From: Zanthoxylum bungeanum
Lineage: Eukaryota > Streptophyta > Magnoliopsida > Sapindales > Rutaceae
DNA: 64,000 bases
Assembly (NCBI GenBank): GCA_019454045.1
Contig: SKCR01017720.1
Coordinates: 1 to 64,000, forward strand
Direction: 5' to 3'
This document shows, in pieces, positions 32,509-43,223 of this stretch. The translations under genes and the position numbers were made by a program. Positions within the stretch are counted from its first letter, which is position 1. Each line of letters starts with the position of its first letter. The notes below the pieces were generated by a model. It did not search any database and was not told the origin of the DNA. It saw only the letters and a list, made by a program, of their open reading frames with translations.

Positions 32509-33066
32509 ATGGAAGAAGCTCTCACAAATCTTCGCAAGCAATTTCCTTCTCTCCCTCAAAAATCTCTGATGAAAGTTTACAAAGCTCATTTGGAACGGAT
32601 GAGACTACTGATGATTAAAGGTATTCCTACTGATATTCGTTGGATTATTGAAGCACGGGTCCGATTGGCAGGTGAGTCTTCTGACTCTTTTATTTCACAT
32701 ATGTCTGGCTTAGGAATGAGCACCTATGCTAAAAAGAGAAGAGCCAAAAGAATGTGTGTTTGTTATAAATGTGCTCGCATGTTTTGTAATACTCGTTGTC
32801 GTTCTTTAGGAATGGTGTCTGATAAACGCGAAGATAAGATTAATTTCATTAGGGATGGCTTGAGTAAGGAGTCTTTGGATGACATATCTAAAACTCTTGA
32901 GACGCATCCCGGTGGATGTGTGTATCACGAGATTTATGTGTTATACGTGTTATACGCACAATTCCAAAAGGAAAGACAACAGTTAAGTCTCGGGAATCTG
33001 ACTCAAAAAGACCATGTTTGCCAATTTATAAGAAAATTAGATGGGAAGCTTGTCCCTGATGCATAG
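32509..33066 (+). CDS. Unrecognised 185-aa Cys-cluster protein in element B
   Basis: An uninterrupted ORF starts at ATG 32509 ('MEEALTNLRKQFPSLPQ'); the frame is open from 32461, but this Met follows an acceptor-like site and begins a hydrophilic sequence. Features by residue: helical N-terminus (1-55); basic patch 'KKRRAKR' (75-81); cysteine cluster at 83, 85, 88, 93 and 97 (CXCX2CX4CX3C); later Cys at 137 and 171; 'YVLYVLYAQF' (143-152). The cluster could bind metal, but I do not match it to a known family, and it is not the CCHC knuckle of Gag. It sits between the integrase remnant and the LOG gene, on the element's sense strand. Its openness contrasts with the stop-ridden gag. Confidence 0.62.
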   Translation: MEEALTNLRKQFPSLPQKSLMKVYKAHLERMRLLMIKGIPTDIRWIIEARVRLAGESSDSFISHMSGLGMSTYAKKRRAKRMCVCYKCARMFCNTRCRSLGMVSDKREDKINFIRDGLSKESLDDISKTLETHPGGCVYHEIYVLYVLYAQFQKERQQLSLGNLTQKDHVCQFIRKLDGKLVPDA

Positions 33067-33323
33067 ACGTCAATCAAGCCGCTATTTTTCTTGTAAATAT
33101 TATATCTCTTTGTCTTTTCCTGATAATTGTGATTTGTTTTGTTGTTTTCTTTTATTTTCTCTGACAGGATCCAGACCTTTTTGACTATCACGATTTATTT
33201 TACTGTTTAACTAATAATTGTCAGTTGGCAGGTACTAGTGCTATTATTTTACTCACCCTTTTCAGGTATTATAAATTCAACTCATCATTGCACTTTTGAA
33301 GACATCCAGAGTAAAAAAAAAAT

Positions 33324-33977
33324 ATGGAAGCCACTTCAAGAAGACGAGTTGAAAAAATTTGTGTGTTTTGCGGTACTAGTGTTGGTACTAAGCCACAATA
33401 TGTAGAAGCAGCACAGGAATTGGGTCGAGTCTTAGCTGCAAGGAATATGCACTTAGTATATGGTGGAGGCAATCTTGGACTTATGGGGATCGTTTCAAAG
33501 ACCGTACAGGAAAAAGGCAGTCACGTTTTGGGAATCATCACAAATCCCTTGGCGGAGACAAATCTTATTGAACCATCAAACGGAGAGGAACTGATCGTGC
33601 CAGGTATGTCTGAACGACTGGTAGAAATGATTAACTGTGCTGATGCTTTTATTGGTTTGCCAGGTGGCTTGGGCATATTGGAGGAAATTTTTATAGTGTT
33701 ATCTTGGGCGAACCTGAACATACACCAGAAACCAATTGGGTTGTTTAACGTTGATGGATTTTATGATTTTATTTGTGTGTTTCTTGATGATGCCCGGAGA
33801 AATGGGTTCGTATCAAAACCTTTGAAAGAACTCCTCTTTACTGCTAGAACTGCTCCAGATCTAATAGACCAACTCTTAGCCAATGAACCACAAGTTGACC
33901 CTATCCTTTCAAAGATAAATTGGTCCGAGGACGATCGTGGTAAGAGGCATCAGATTAATCTGGATCTTAACCTTTAA
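33324..33977 (+). CDS. LOG-like: LOG-type cytokinin nucleoside 5'-monophosphate phosphoribohydrolase
   Basis: A 217-residue intact ORF with no intron; plant LOG proteins are about 210-230 residues and their genes normally have several introns. LOG enzymes cut ribose 5-phosphate from cytokinin nucleotides, releasing active cytokinin in cytosol and nucleus. Landmarks: 'KICVFCGTS' (11-19), 'LVYGGGNLGLMG' (44-55), 'SERLVEM' (96-102, keeps the Arg of the MHxRK segment but has Leu for Lys), 'GLPGGLGILEE' (111-121, Ile for Thr in PGGxGTxxE; Glu121 kept), 'KPIGLFNVDGFYD' (136-148). The C-terminus is 'INLDLNL'. The start follows a run of A, and the next upstream frame is closed. It lies in the extra-ORF slot of element B, sense strand, 0.9 kb before the 3' LTR. 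It may be active, altered or decayed only slightly. Confidence 0.9.
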   Translation: MEATSRRRVEKICVFCGTSVGTKPQYVEAAQELGRVLAARNMHLVYGGGNLGLMGIVSKTVQEKGSHVLGIITNPLAETNLIEPSNGEELIVPGMSERLVEMINCADAFIGLPGGLGILEEIFIVLSWANLNIHQKPIGLFNVDGFYDFICVFLDDARRNGFVSKPLKELLFTARTAPDLIDQLLANEPQVDPILSKINWSEDDRGKRHQINLDLNL

Positions 33978-34869
33978 TTTTATGTAGAATTTCAGCTAAC
34001 CAGGTATTATCTTCTAAACTCTTCTTCTACTGTTTAAGACATTGGGGACAATGTCTCATTTAGGTTTGGGGGAGGGAATTAGTTGATCAGTACCTTGTTT
34101 TTAGTTTGTGTGTTATTTTTATTTTTAGTCCAAAATCTTTTCGAAAAATACAAAAATATTGAAAAATTTTCAAAAATTACAAAAATATTTTGTGTTTTTG
34201 TGTTTTTATTTTGACTAAAAAGGTGAAATTGGTAAGAGATAACTGAGTAAGGAGTTTCCACTCCTGAGACTTATCTCAAACCTATTTCGGAACAATTAAA
34301 TTTTTGTAAATGCTCCATAAAATTGACTAAAATGGATCTTCATATGCTCAGTTGACAGGTATTACCAACACGTATTGTAACATACGGACATGAGCTATAA
34401 TTGAAAAGTTTGTAATATTCACTGCTCTAGTTTAATTGGAGGAAGCGTCTCAAAAAATGATGGAGTAAAAAATAATAATCTGAGGTCCGAGTTATTAAGT
34501 CTGTAAGGGTGTTTTAACACCTAGTGCCCTAAAGCCAACTCGTTTGGGATTCACTGGCCCAAAGCTCGCTAAATGGATCAAAGATGTTGCAAAAATATAT
34601 ATATCTGAAGTCTGAGTAATTAAGTCCGTAGGAGTGTCTTAACACCAGGTGCCCTAAAGCCAACTGGTTTGGGAGCCACCGACCCAACACTCGCTACATA
34701 GACGGAAGATATTGTATATAAATAAAAAAAAAATCAAAGAAAAAATCAGGAAAATCAGAAAAATTATTCCATTGCTAAAAAAAGATGTGAATTCTGATAA
34801 AACTTTAGGACAAAAATATTACTATCTTATCAACTGCACTTATGACTGTTGTGGGCAAAAATGAGTTGT
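33978..34869 (+). other. 3' noncoding region of element B
   Basis: Contains the second conserved motif and purine tract 'ggggacaatg ... aggtttgggggaggg' (34039-34076). An AT-rich stretch with repeated 'caaaaat' follows, then two copies of a ~115-bp unit (34487-34590 and 34604-34712) sharing 'ttaacacc.ggtgccctaaagccaact'. The start of the 3' LTR is not clear because the first 105 bp of the 5' LTR have no match here. Confidence 0.65.
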
Positions 34870-36946
34870 AGGACATTCTGGAGGTGATTTGGAGCAAAAC
34901 AATGAAAATTGGAAAAAAGGGCATTTTGGTAATTTTCCGCGTTACGACGCACAAGCCCTTGGCGTCGTGACGCCTAACGTTCACCAAGTCCATGGTAATG
35001 TGCGCCGGGTCAACGGGTCAGAATTTGAAAAGTTTGACTTTGCTAACGTGCGTCGTGCCACGTGTCACCATCACAACCGATCTGCTAACATGCGCCGTGC
35101 CACGTGTCATCATCCTACGGTGTCGACAGTCGCCATCGCCACCTGTCACTCCACAGCATTGCCACATCATCATCCACATCATCAGTTGACCGAGTCAACG
35201 TGCCACCTCACCGCCACATCATCATCAGTCAATCACGAAGTAACAGGTGTCGCAATTCTTTGGTGTCGACATTCACTTTGCCACGTGTCGCCACATCAGC
35301 GTCAATTATTGACTGAATTATCTTTATCTGACACGTGGCAGATAAGAATCTGAACCAACCAATCAGAAGCCGCCACGTGTCACAATAATTGAGCTCCAAC
35401 CACCTTGCCACGTGTCACCTTATCACCTTATCCAGAATCGCCATGTGTCATCACCTCAGCATGCCACGACCAAAAGAAGTTGGCATAGCGATGCCAAAGG
35501 GCTTGGCGTCGCGACGCCCAGAGCCCACCGAGGCCTATAAATTGAGCTCGAGATTTCAGTTTCAGTTGTACCATTCTCTCACTTCTTTGATGTAAATAGG
35601 GAATTTCTCTCTCTAGTTTCTTTTAATTTAAGTTTTGTAACTAATTTTAATTATGTTTTGTAATAATAGTAATTTATTTTCTTTATTTTTACAATTTTTA
35701 CTATTTACCATGAGGAGGTAACTTCCCCCTGCTAGGGTGAAAGGTAATTCTTTTACTATTGCTTTTTAGATTAATCTCCCTTAAATATAATATATTCACT
35801 ATTTAAAATTTGACTTAAAAAGGATACCGCTATATTGGTCGGTTGGTAATTTATTTTAATCTGGTTTAAACCTGACCAATCAAGGATACTGCCAGATTGG
35901 TCGGTTGGTAATTAAACTTTCTTACCGCCTATATGGCAGGTTCATGGACAAATCTTTTTACCGCCTTAATGGCTGGTTGGACTTAATTTGACTTAATCAG
36001 GTTACCGCCTATATGGCTGGTTGATAATGTTATCACAAGTTTATATATTATATTATGGGAGATATCTAAATTAGTAGTAGTAAAAGTTGATCCTTTTACC
36101 TTAGCATTTTATTTTATTGCAATTTACTTTTCAGCTTTTACTTTACCGTAATTACTTTTCAGCATTTTTACTTTATGTCTTTTCCTTTTAAGTTTTTATT
36201 AACCCTAGTTATGTGTCGTAACTAAGCCAGTTATCTGGGGTTGTGATGAATTCCAATATCACCGGTTTATAAGGGGTTAAATTATAGTTTGGGTAATATA
36301 AATATTTATTTATTGAGTCTTAATCTTAATGCTTTTTCATTAACTGTCCATTAATAAAATTGAACTGGTAAACTTAAAATGAACTGGACATAAGGATTTT
36401 AAGTTTAAGACCTTAGACTCAATAGCCCACGATCTTCCTTGAGGATAGATAACCCTTTAATAGATTTCCTTACATGATAGACATATACCTGTCGGGCGGG
36501 GGTAACCATAATTGTAACTTAATCTTAATGAATCTAGATAATTTGGTTGACATAGACATATGGTTCAATTGGGTTAAACTGGGTATTTTTGTCTGACCAT
36601 CGACAGAGGCTTTCACATAAGTTAGTGTTCCAGGTTAATAAATCAATATATTACCCAACTATATAATAACTACTTCATCTTTAAAAATATATTGGAAGAA
36701 ATCACAACCCTAGATAGTTTTTAATATTGAATTTTCTTAAAACTACTTTCGAACAATGTTATTTACTTGTTTTTAAATTTAGAATCGTCACCATTTCAAA
36801 TCAATCAAACAACCTGTTAGATACTATTAATCATTTGACCTCATAAAATTAATAGCTTAGGTATTAAGTCCTCGTGGGATCGATACTTTTTATACTGCTT
36901 GAACGATACATGCGCTCTCGTTATACGCGTGTGTTTACGCCGGTCA
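34870..36946 (+). repeat. 3' LTR of element B
   Basis: Matches 23506-24819 up to about 36177 and then continues to 'cgccggtca' at 36946, where the duplicated target gcgtc follows. Six perfect CACGTG boxes lie at 35059, 35101, 35282, 35332, 35374 and 35409, with a TATA box at 35534 ('ctataaatt'). The end ('cctcgtgggatcgatactttt') resembles the end of the LTR at 386-1206 ('tgtgggttcgacactctt'). Confidence 0.85.
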
Positions 36947-36951
36947 GCGTC

Positions 36952-37227
36952 ATGTTTGGGCCACGTATAAATCGGGTTAGACTGAGCCAAAGGAGAAATA
37001 TTAATTGGTTCCGAAAATGGGAGACCAGAAGATGAAGGAAATTGTTGAGCCAGCGGGGCTGTGGCTATGGTATGGTCTTCAGTAAAAATAGGACCAAGCG
37101 CGCACTGGTTGTAATTCTCGTCAAGAGTATGAACACCGAAAGTGCCCACCAAAGAGTCGTCCAGTGCCATCTTATAATCAGCAAAAGTAGAGGAACTGGT
37201 TTTGGGAGCAGAGGAAGAAGACGCCAT
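36952..37227 (-). pseudogene. Antisense plant-mobile-domain gene, N-terminal part
   Basis: On the minus strand ATG at 37227 opens 'MASSSSAPKTSSSTFADYKM', continues '...NPIYTWPKHDA' and meets the element B border at 36947-36951. The same frame resumes at 23394 with 'AFESWFQRMLLHADT', so both pieces are one exon split by B. The length before the PMD (about 94 residues) and the Ser-rich start are usual for transposon-linked PMD proteins. The promoter would lie in the 3' non-coding part of element A. Confidence 0.8.
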
Positions 37228-38544
37228 TGATGCCCGCAGACTGAAAATACGAAAGAGTTTTGCAATAGGAGGGAGAGTAAAGAAAGAACCAGAATGGGCT
37301 AAACCCTTATATAAACAGGCGAAAGGCTCAGCCTGGGACAAGTGTCGCAACCCGAATTTTCGAGGGATGGAAACGGCGGGAAAATGAAAATAATGAAGGA
37401 TCGCCCCAAACAGGTGTTAGAATACAATTCGCTGCAAAAATGACATGCTACGAAAGGAGAAACACAAATGACATAAAAAATGGCTCTTCATTAGGCCTCA
37501 TGATGAAACACGTTGGGAAGAGTCACGCATTTATTGTAGAAGTGATGGGTTCGCATAGGACTATAAAAGGGCGGCCCAATCAACTGCAGGGCAAGCACTT
37601 CTCCCTCGGGCCCATCACAAACTCAGCATCGGCCACTTAATTGGCTGATCCCCAATATCGGCCTTCGATAGATCGACCAAAACTCGGCAATTTAACATCG
37701 GCCTTCATTAGATCGGCCAAGTACAGATGTAAGCATAAGCATCCCCCAGGAAACATCGTATAGGCTATCACCACTATTGATACACGTGACATAAGAAAAG
37801 CAGAGTTGATGTGACAATACCATCAGGCCGCAGGCTTACTTTCGGCAAAAAACCAGACCTAGGGCAGAGAGCCCCCAATCGGTCAGGTAACACATGGAAA
37901 AGCCCTTCACGTGAGAACAATATCATGGCTTGGGAGTGTATAAAAAGAGAAAGGTTGAAGAAGTAACTTGCAAGGTCTCCCAACCGCCAATTTAAGGGCC
38001 GACCTTACTCAAAACATCGAAGCTTGGCCCTCCGTAACCAAGCGGACTCCGTAAGATGAAAAAGAAGAGATCGGGAAAAGCATAACAGAGTCGGAAAAAG
38101 GAAAGATCTGCATGCTACATAGGCCTTCAGAAATGGAAGCTTCCTTTTAGTAAGGTGTAAAATGGAATGTAAAAGGATTCACTAACGGCCATCCACACGA
38201 CGTAAGGTGTAAAATGAAATGTAATGTTGTGGATGGGCTGCGTCCGTTAGCGACAATTGTCCAGGGTCCTCTTTGTGGAAGGTACTACACCTCCCGGTTG
38301 TGGATGGGTTACGCTCATTGACAGCGGCTGGCCTCAGCTTCTCTATGTGGGGAGTGTAGAGAGCCTGATTCCACATATTCTCTGGACTAAGGGATTGGCC
38401 GATCGATGGGCTGATCAAGGGCGAAGAGGAATGACCATACAAGTTTCTATCATTCTGATCTATACGCCTTTTCGTCGATGGAAGACCGAAAAATTTACCT
38501 CGATCTTCACTTCCGGTTCAATCAAGGTAAATTTGGGGGACAAT
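37228..38544 (+). other. 3' noncoding region and polypurine tract of element A
   Basis: No gene in the sense direction. Repeated 'atcggcc' words lie at 37630-37720. Around 38180-38420 are two similar stretches with 'gttgtggatgggtt/ctgcg'. It ends with the purine tract 'aaatttgggggaca' just before the LTR at 38545. Confidence 0.7.
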
Positions 38545-39164
38545 TGTTGACAGAGGAAATTCTAGTCACCCTGGAATGAAATCGTCCTAAGATGAAGGAA
38601 AGAACGAAGGGAGGAAGAACGATGGAGAGAAGAGCGACGAAGAGCTTGAGACGACCGAATTAGCTGTTAGGACGAAAATGCATGATGCAGTTGCTTCCAC
38701 GATCGCAGTAGTTGGACGGTTTTCCCTCCACAACCGAGCAGTTGAGACACGTAGCTCAACGGTTACAGGCACGATCCAGCAACTGCAGGGAGATACTGGG
38801 ACCGCCCAAGCAGTTTACAAGCTTCACCATAAAAGCTCAACCCACGATCAAGCAGTTGAGACGCACAGCCCAACGGTTGAAGGCACGATCCAGCAGCTGC
38901 AGGGAGATACTGGGACCACCCAAGCACTTTACAAGTTTCACTATAAAAGCTCACTCGTACAGAGAGAGAAGCCTGATCAAATGAAGACTCAAACGAGCAT
39001 ATTTTTTTGTCTTTTAGCTTTTATAACCTTTAGGACTGTAATTTGTGCGCTTGTGCCCCTTGGAGGCTTATTCACTTAATCAAACACCCCTTGCTGGGAC
39101 TTTGTCTCAGGAGGTTTGAACCTTACACGCTCTTTTTTCTTCACGCATAAAAATCGCGCAAACA
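38545..39164 (+). repeat. 3' LTR of element A
   Basis: 620 bp matching 19210-19827, including the 114-bp promoter duplication, and followed by the target duplication gtatg. Most differences from the 5' LTR are single-base; the first 100 bp are the most diverged. Confidence 0.92.
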
Positions 39165-39299
39165 GTATGTTTTCAAATTTAGGACAGAACCTGATTCCAG
39201 ATTCTTTTGCTTATCTCGCCTCTTGTCATTATGTTTCTTATAGCATGTTAATAGAGGAGTAATAATCTAATAACTTTTTTTCCGCTCAAAATTTGATAG

Positions 39300-39422
39300 A
39301 TATGTGGCTCCGGAATATGCGGTCTATTGGATGAGAAAATAGATGTTTATAGCTTAGGGAATTTTCTTTTGGAAGTAATTACAGGAAGAGATCCTGTGGA
39401 CTACGGTGGTCCTGCCCATGAG
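39300..39422 (+). pseudogene. Receptor-like protein kinase fragment (part 2)
   Basis: An exon with acceptor 'gatag' and donor 'gag|gtatg' continues the kinase fragment of 18551-19199. It reads 'YVAPEYA' (activation-loop/P+1 region), then after a small frame disturbance '[10 protein letters not shown]', '[19 protein letters not shown]'. An in-frame TAG-type break and the frameshift near 39328 make it non-coding. The next kinase exon is absent; intron-like sequence runs to the insertion of element C at 39709. Confidence 0.87.
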
Positions 39423-39708
39423 GTATGCATTAATTACACATTAGAAAATTTATTGAACTTCTGAAAAAATGATTTTCAAATTGTATTTATTCAATTATCA
39501 TTGATAAATTATCAAGTAAAGTCGACTATGGTAATTACTCTATTATACTTATTAGTTGACTGATATCTAGGGATCTGTATTGCATCTATTATGGCCATAA
39601 CTTGCTTGTGTCCAATCCAACTGTAGATTAACTTGACACTTATGAATTGATTTGCCTTTCTTCTCATATCTTGATTTCTATATTTGTAAATATGTAAAGT
39701 GATATACT
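39423..39708 (+). other. Intron-like sequence between kinase and AGO fragments
   Basis: AT-rich, no ORF of note. It continues after element C at 57838 and leads directly into AGO exons. Confidence 0.5.
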
Positions 39709-41954
39709 TGTAGGACACAAAACTTGACGACGCTGTTCTAGGCTCGCGGCCTAGTTGGGAGTATGGAATAGCCCGCGGGGGAACTAAACCGGAGAAATAA
39801 CATGGAATCGCCACCCGGTGTTAACCGGGAAAATGTGATTTAAGGCCGCACTCACCCCTCGCAAGGGAAGACCTCAAACCGTTGGGTTCGGAATGGTCCA
39901 TTATTTATGTCACTTGTAATGATATGATTTGTGCAATAAACTAACCGAATCTACTCAACATGTATCCTCAAAGGTAACTTATATCTAGTCCGCATTCATC
40001 AAAATAAATCCTATGACTAAGTTCGCATGTTTTAAAAATAAGTCATCATAACGGCAATCATATAATATTACACAATGAGCATGTCGAATCATCGAACACA
40101 AAAAACAAATAAATAACTACTTAAACAAAATGTAAACTAAATTCCTAATGCAAAATCAAAGTATTAAATCATGCATAAAGAAATAATATAGTCATACTTA
40201 AAAATAAACAATATTATAGACTGAATCATGCTTAGATAAATAAATAACCTACTAGATTAAATCATGCTAAATAAATATAAAATCTACTAACTACATCATG
40301 CTCAAATATAAAATTGGATGAAACGAAATAAGTGTGTCTCTTAAGTAGTACGTGGCATTGTATCTCGAGTGCAAACCGTAACACCGTCCATTCGGAATCG
40401 GCTATGGAATTTACGTCCGAGTTTCCATCCGATATACCACAAAAGAGAACACGCATTCCGTTCATCCGGAATTCACATCATGCATCAATCCATAACATTC
40501 ATGCGAAATAAAGTATTAAAATAAATAAAAACGAAAGATAATAAATAAAAAGGTGCCATCAAGTCTAACCTCTTTTGTCGTCTCTCGAAAGCGTGTTACA
40601 CGGCCGTCGGAAGGGTTGATGCTCCACAACTCTTCCGATTCACTAATCCAACGTTTTTCCTCGCTGTTTCACTATTTGGGCTGCTGGTTTCACTCTGTTT
40701 CACTGCTGTTTTTGCTGTATTTTCTGGTCACTGTTTTAAGGCAACTTAGGGACTATTTTGCCAATTATTTGGACTGGTTTGGGCAGCGGTTTTTGGACTG
40801 TTTTATGGGTAGTTTTTGCACTATTTTTAGTGCGGTTTTAAGGCTGTTTGGGGGCATTTTCTGGGGTGGTAAGATACGGCAAATTGGGCAGTGAGGTGGG
40901 TGTGATTTACGGCAGTTTTTGTGTGTGCAGGGAGCGTAGTTCACGTACAGTAAGGGCTGTGATATGTGGCTGTTTTTGAGTGTTTTATGTGCGTGAGTGG
41001 TCTGTGTACGTGTGTGCAATTTGTGAGTGCGTGAAGGTGAGTGGCTTATGTGTGCAGTTTATGAGTGCGTGAAGGTGAGTGGCTTATGTGTGCAGTTTGT
41101 GAGTGCGTGAAGGTGAGTGGCTTATGTGTTGAAGGCTAATGCGTGAAAAAGGGTTTATTGAAGGCAGTTTGATGGCTTGCCGTGAGGCAGTGGGTGGTGC
41201 GACAGTAGAGAGGGTTTAGGAGAGTTGGCGATCAGCAATGGGCGTGAATCTTTGGGTAATTTTCTTTGTGTTTTTTGTGAGATTGAGCTTTGATGTTTCT
41301 TGTGAATATTATGCGTGAATTCTAAGGGTTTAATGTGTTATTGAAGGGTTCTTTTTATAGGCAAAGGGATGGGGGCTTTCCTTGTTTGAGAAGGAGAAGG
41401 ATTTGTGCATTAAAGGGAATATCTTTTAAATTAGTATGTGATAAGGAAAATCTTTTAATAAGGGAAGTGATTTGATTTAATTTGATTTATTCTTTTTTAG
41501 TTAGGGATATGATTTGATTTTTATCTTTTAATTAGGGAATGGAATTTAAGTTGATTAGGAAAGTATTTGATGGGATTTCTTTAATTTTGGAAGGGGATTT
41601 GGCTTGATTTATGCATGTGTTTAATGTGTTATTTTATTATTTAGGAAGGCTATGGGCGTGTGGCTTGCTCTTGTTTGGGCGTGTGGGCTTGGTCCATTTA
41701 GTGGGCTTGGTGTGTGGCTTAGTGTTGTGCGGGCTTGGTGTGTGTCTTGCGGGGTTTTGGGCTAACGATGTGTTTTGAAACAGAGGTCCAACAAGCGAAC
41801 CCGAAGCTAATCTAGCGAATTAAATCCAACAAAAATGTCAATTATTGACTCTTCCCTTTCGACGTCCGTTTCCCGCGGCTTCCACGACTTAAAGAGGAGT
41901 GTCTCCGTACGAGACTCATCATAGGGACTTATATGCAAAAATGCAGTGCCTACA
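39709..41954 (-). repeat. Left (3') LTR of element C
   Basis: Matches 55652-57837. Near 41015-41130 it holds three copies of a ~40-bp unit ('gtgcgtgaaggtgagtggct'); the other LTR has two. A conserved 'cgagtttccatcc' block lies near 40419. Confidence 0.9.
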
Positions 41955-42139
41955 GTCGCCCCCACTTTGATGGGACTTGTGCAATGCATTTTTACTTACC
42001 TGGCTCCCCATTTGTTGCTTGACTTTCCGGTTGCTTTGAACTGAGTTGATATGGTGGTGAGGTGCTTTGACCCCTGGTTCAATCCCGAACCGTTATTGTG
42101 AGGTGGTTCATTCTCAAACCGTTGCTGTGATGTGGTCTA

Positions 42140-42700
42140 CTTCCGAACCGTTACTATGAGGTGGTCCATTACCGAACCGTGCTCCATTCTCGGAATGCCA
42201 TTCCCGGCTTGTTTATTCCGGAACCTTGCTCCATTCTCGGAGTGCCATTCCCGGCTTGTTCATTCCCGAACCGTGCTCTATTCTCGAAGTGCCATTCCCG
42301 GCTTGTTCATTCCCGAACCGTGCTCCATTCTCGGAGTGCCATTCCCGGCTTGTTCATTCCCGAACCTTGCTCCATTCTCGGAGTGCCATTCCCGGCTTGT
42401 TCATTCCCGAACCTTGCTCCATTCTCGGAGTTCCATTCTCGGCTTTGTTCATTCTCGAACCGTGCTCTATTCTCAGAGTGCCATTCGCGGCTTGTTCATT
42501 CCCGAACCTTGCTCCATTCTCGGAGTTCCATTCCCGGCTTGTTCATTCCTGAACCTTGCTCCATTCTCGGAGTGCCATTCTCGGCTTTGTTCATTCCTGA
42601 ACATTGATCCATTCTCGGAGTACCATTCCCGGCTTGTTCATTCCCGAATCGTGCTCCATTCTCGGAGTGCCATACCCGGTGTGCTAAACCCCAAACCCGA
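42140..42700. repeat. 47-bp minisatellite, about 11 copies
   Basis: The unit contains 'ctccattctcggagtgccat' and 'cccggcttgttcattcccga'. Unit starts at 42181, 42228, 42275 and 42322 give a 47-bp period. Because 47 is not a multiple of three and the unit lacks stops in the plus direction, all three plus frames stay open; the resulting ORFs are by-products. The array lies in the 3' UTR of element C (minus-strand sense). Confidence 0.9.
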
Positions 42701-42739
42701 GGTGTCACTGTTGTGTCTCCATACTCGTAGTGTCATACC

Positions 42740-43223
42740 CGGAGTGCCATACCTGGCATTCTGATGATGTGTGGGCCTCGACCATGGGACTCATCCCAAA
42801 ACTGATACTGATGATGTGGGCCTCAACCCTGAACTGATACTGATGTGGGTTTCGCCCCCAAACTGATACTGATGTGGGCCTCGCCCTGGGACTTATCCCC
42901 AAAACTGATACTAACGTAGGCCTCAACCCTGTGACTCATCCCCAAACTGATACTGATGTGGACCTCGATCCATGCTTCATCCTCAAACTGATACTGATGT
43001 GGGCCTCGCCCCCATACTGATATTGATGTGGGCCTCGCCCCCAAACTGATGCTGATGTGGGTCTCGCCCCCAAACTGATACTGATGTGGGCCTCGGCTCT
43101 GGACTCATCCCCAAAACTGATACTGATGTGGGCCTCGACCCTGGGACTCATCCCCAAAACCGATATTGATGTGGGCCTCGACCCTAGGATTTATTCCCAA
43201 AACTGCTGATAATGTGGGCCTCG
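42740..43223. repeat. GATGTGGGCCTCG tandem array, left part
   Basis: Units of two lengths alternate: a short one of about 29 bp ('tgatgtgggcctcgccccca') and a longer one of about 43-46 bp with 'ccctgggactcatccccaaa'. The array is split by copia element D, which inserted at cctcg within a unit, and continues at 53044. Confidence 0.88.

Noticed and set aside
33269..33472. Minus-strand ORFs over the LOG gene
   Set aside because: They are complement shadows of a coding sequence with clear LOG motifs on the plus strand.
33324..33977. LOG as an ordinary host gene next to transposons
   Set aside because: It has no introns, lies inside the TSD-bounded element B, between two motifs shared with another element, and directly upstream of the element's purine tract.
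40553..40894. Plus-strand ORF in the LTRs of C (also 56496-56939)
   Set aside because: Present in both LTRs, but Phe/Gly/Leu-rich from a T/G-rich stretch and not conserved in reading frame between the two copies.
42132..42764. Long overlapping plus-strand ORFs (up to 210 codons) that look like a repetitive Ser/Pro/Cys protein
   Set aside because: They are the three frames of a stop-free 47-bp minisatellite; the same repeat is read in every frame and there is no start context or homologue.
42140..43223. Regularly spaced repeats resembling a CRISPR array
   Set aside because: The units are contiguous tandem repeats without unique spacers, in a plant retroelement.
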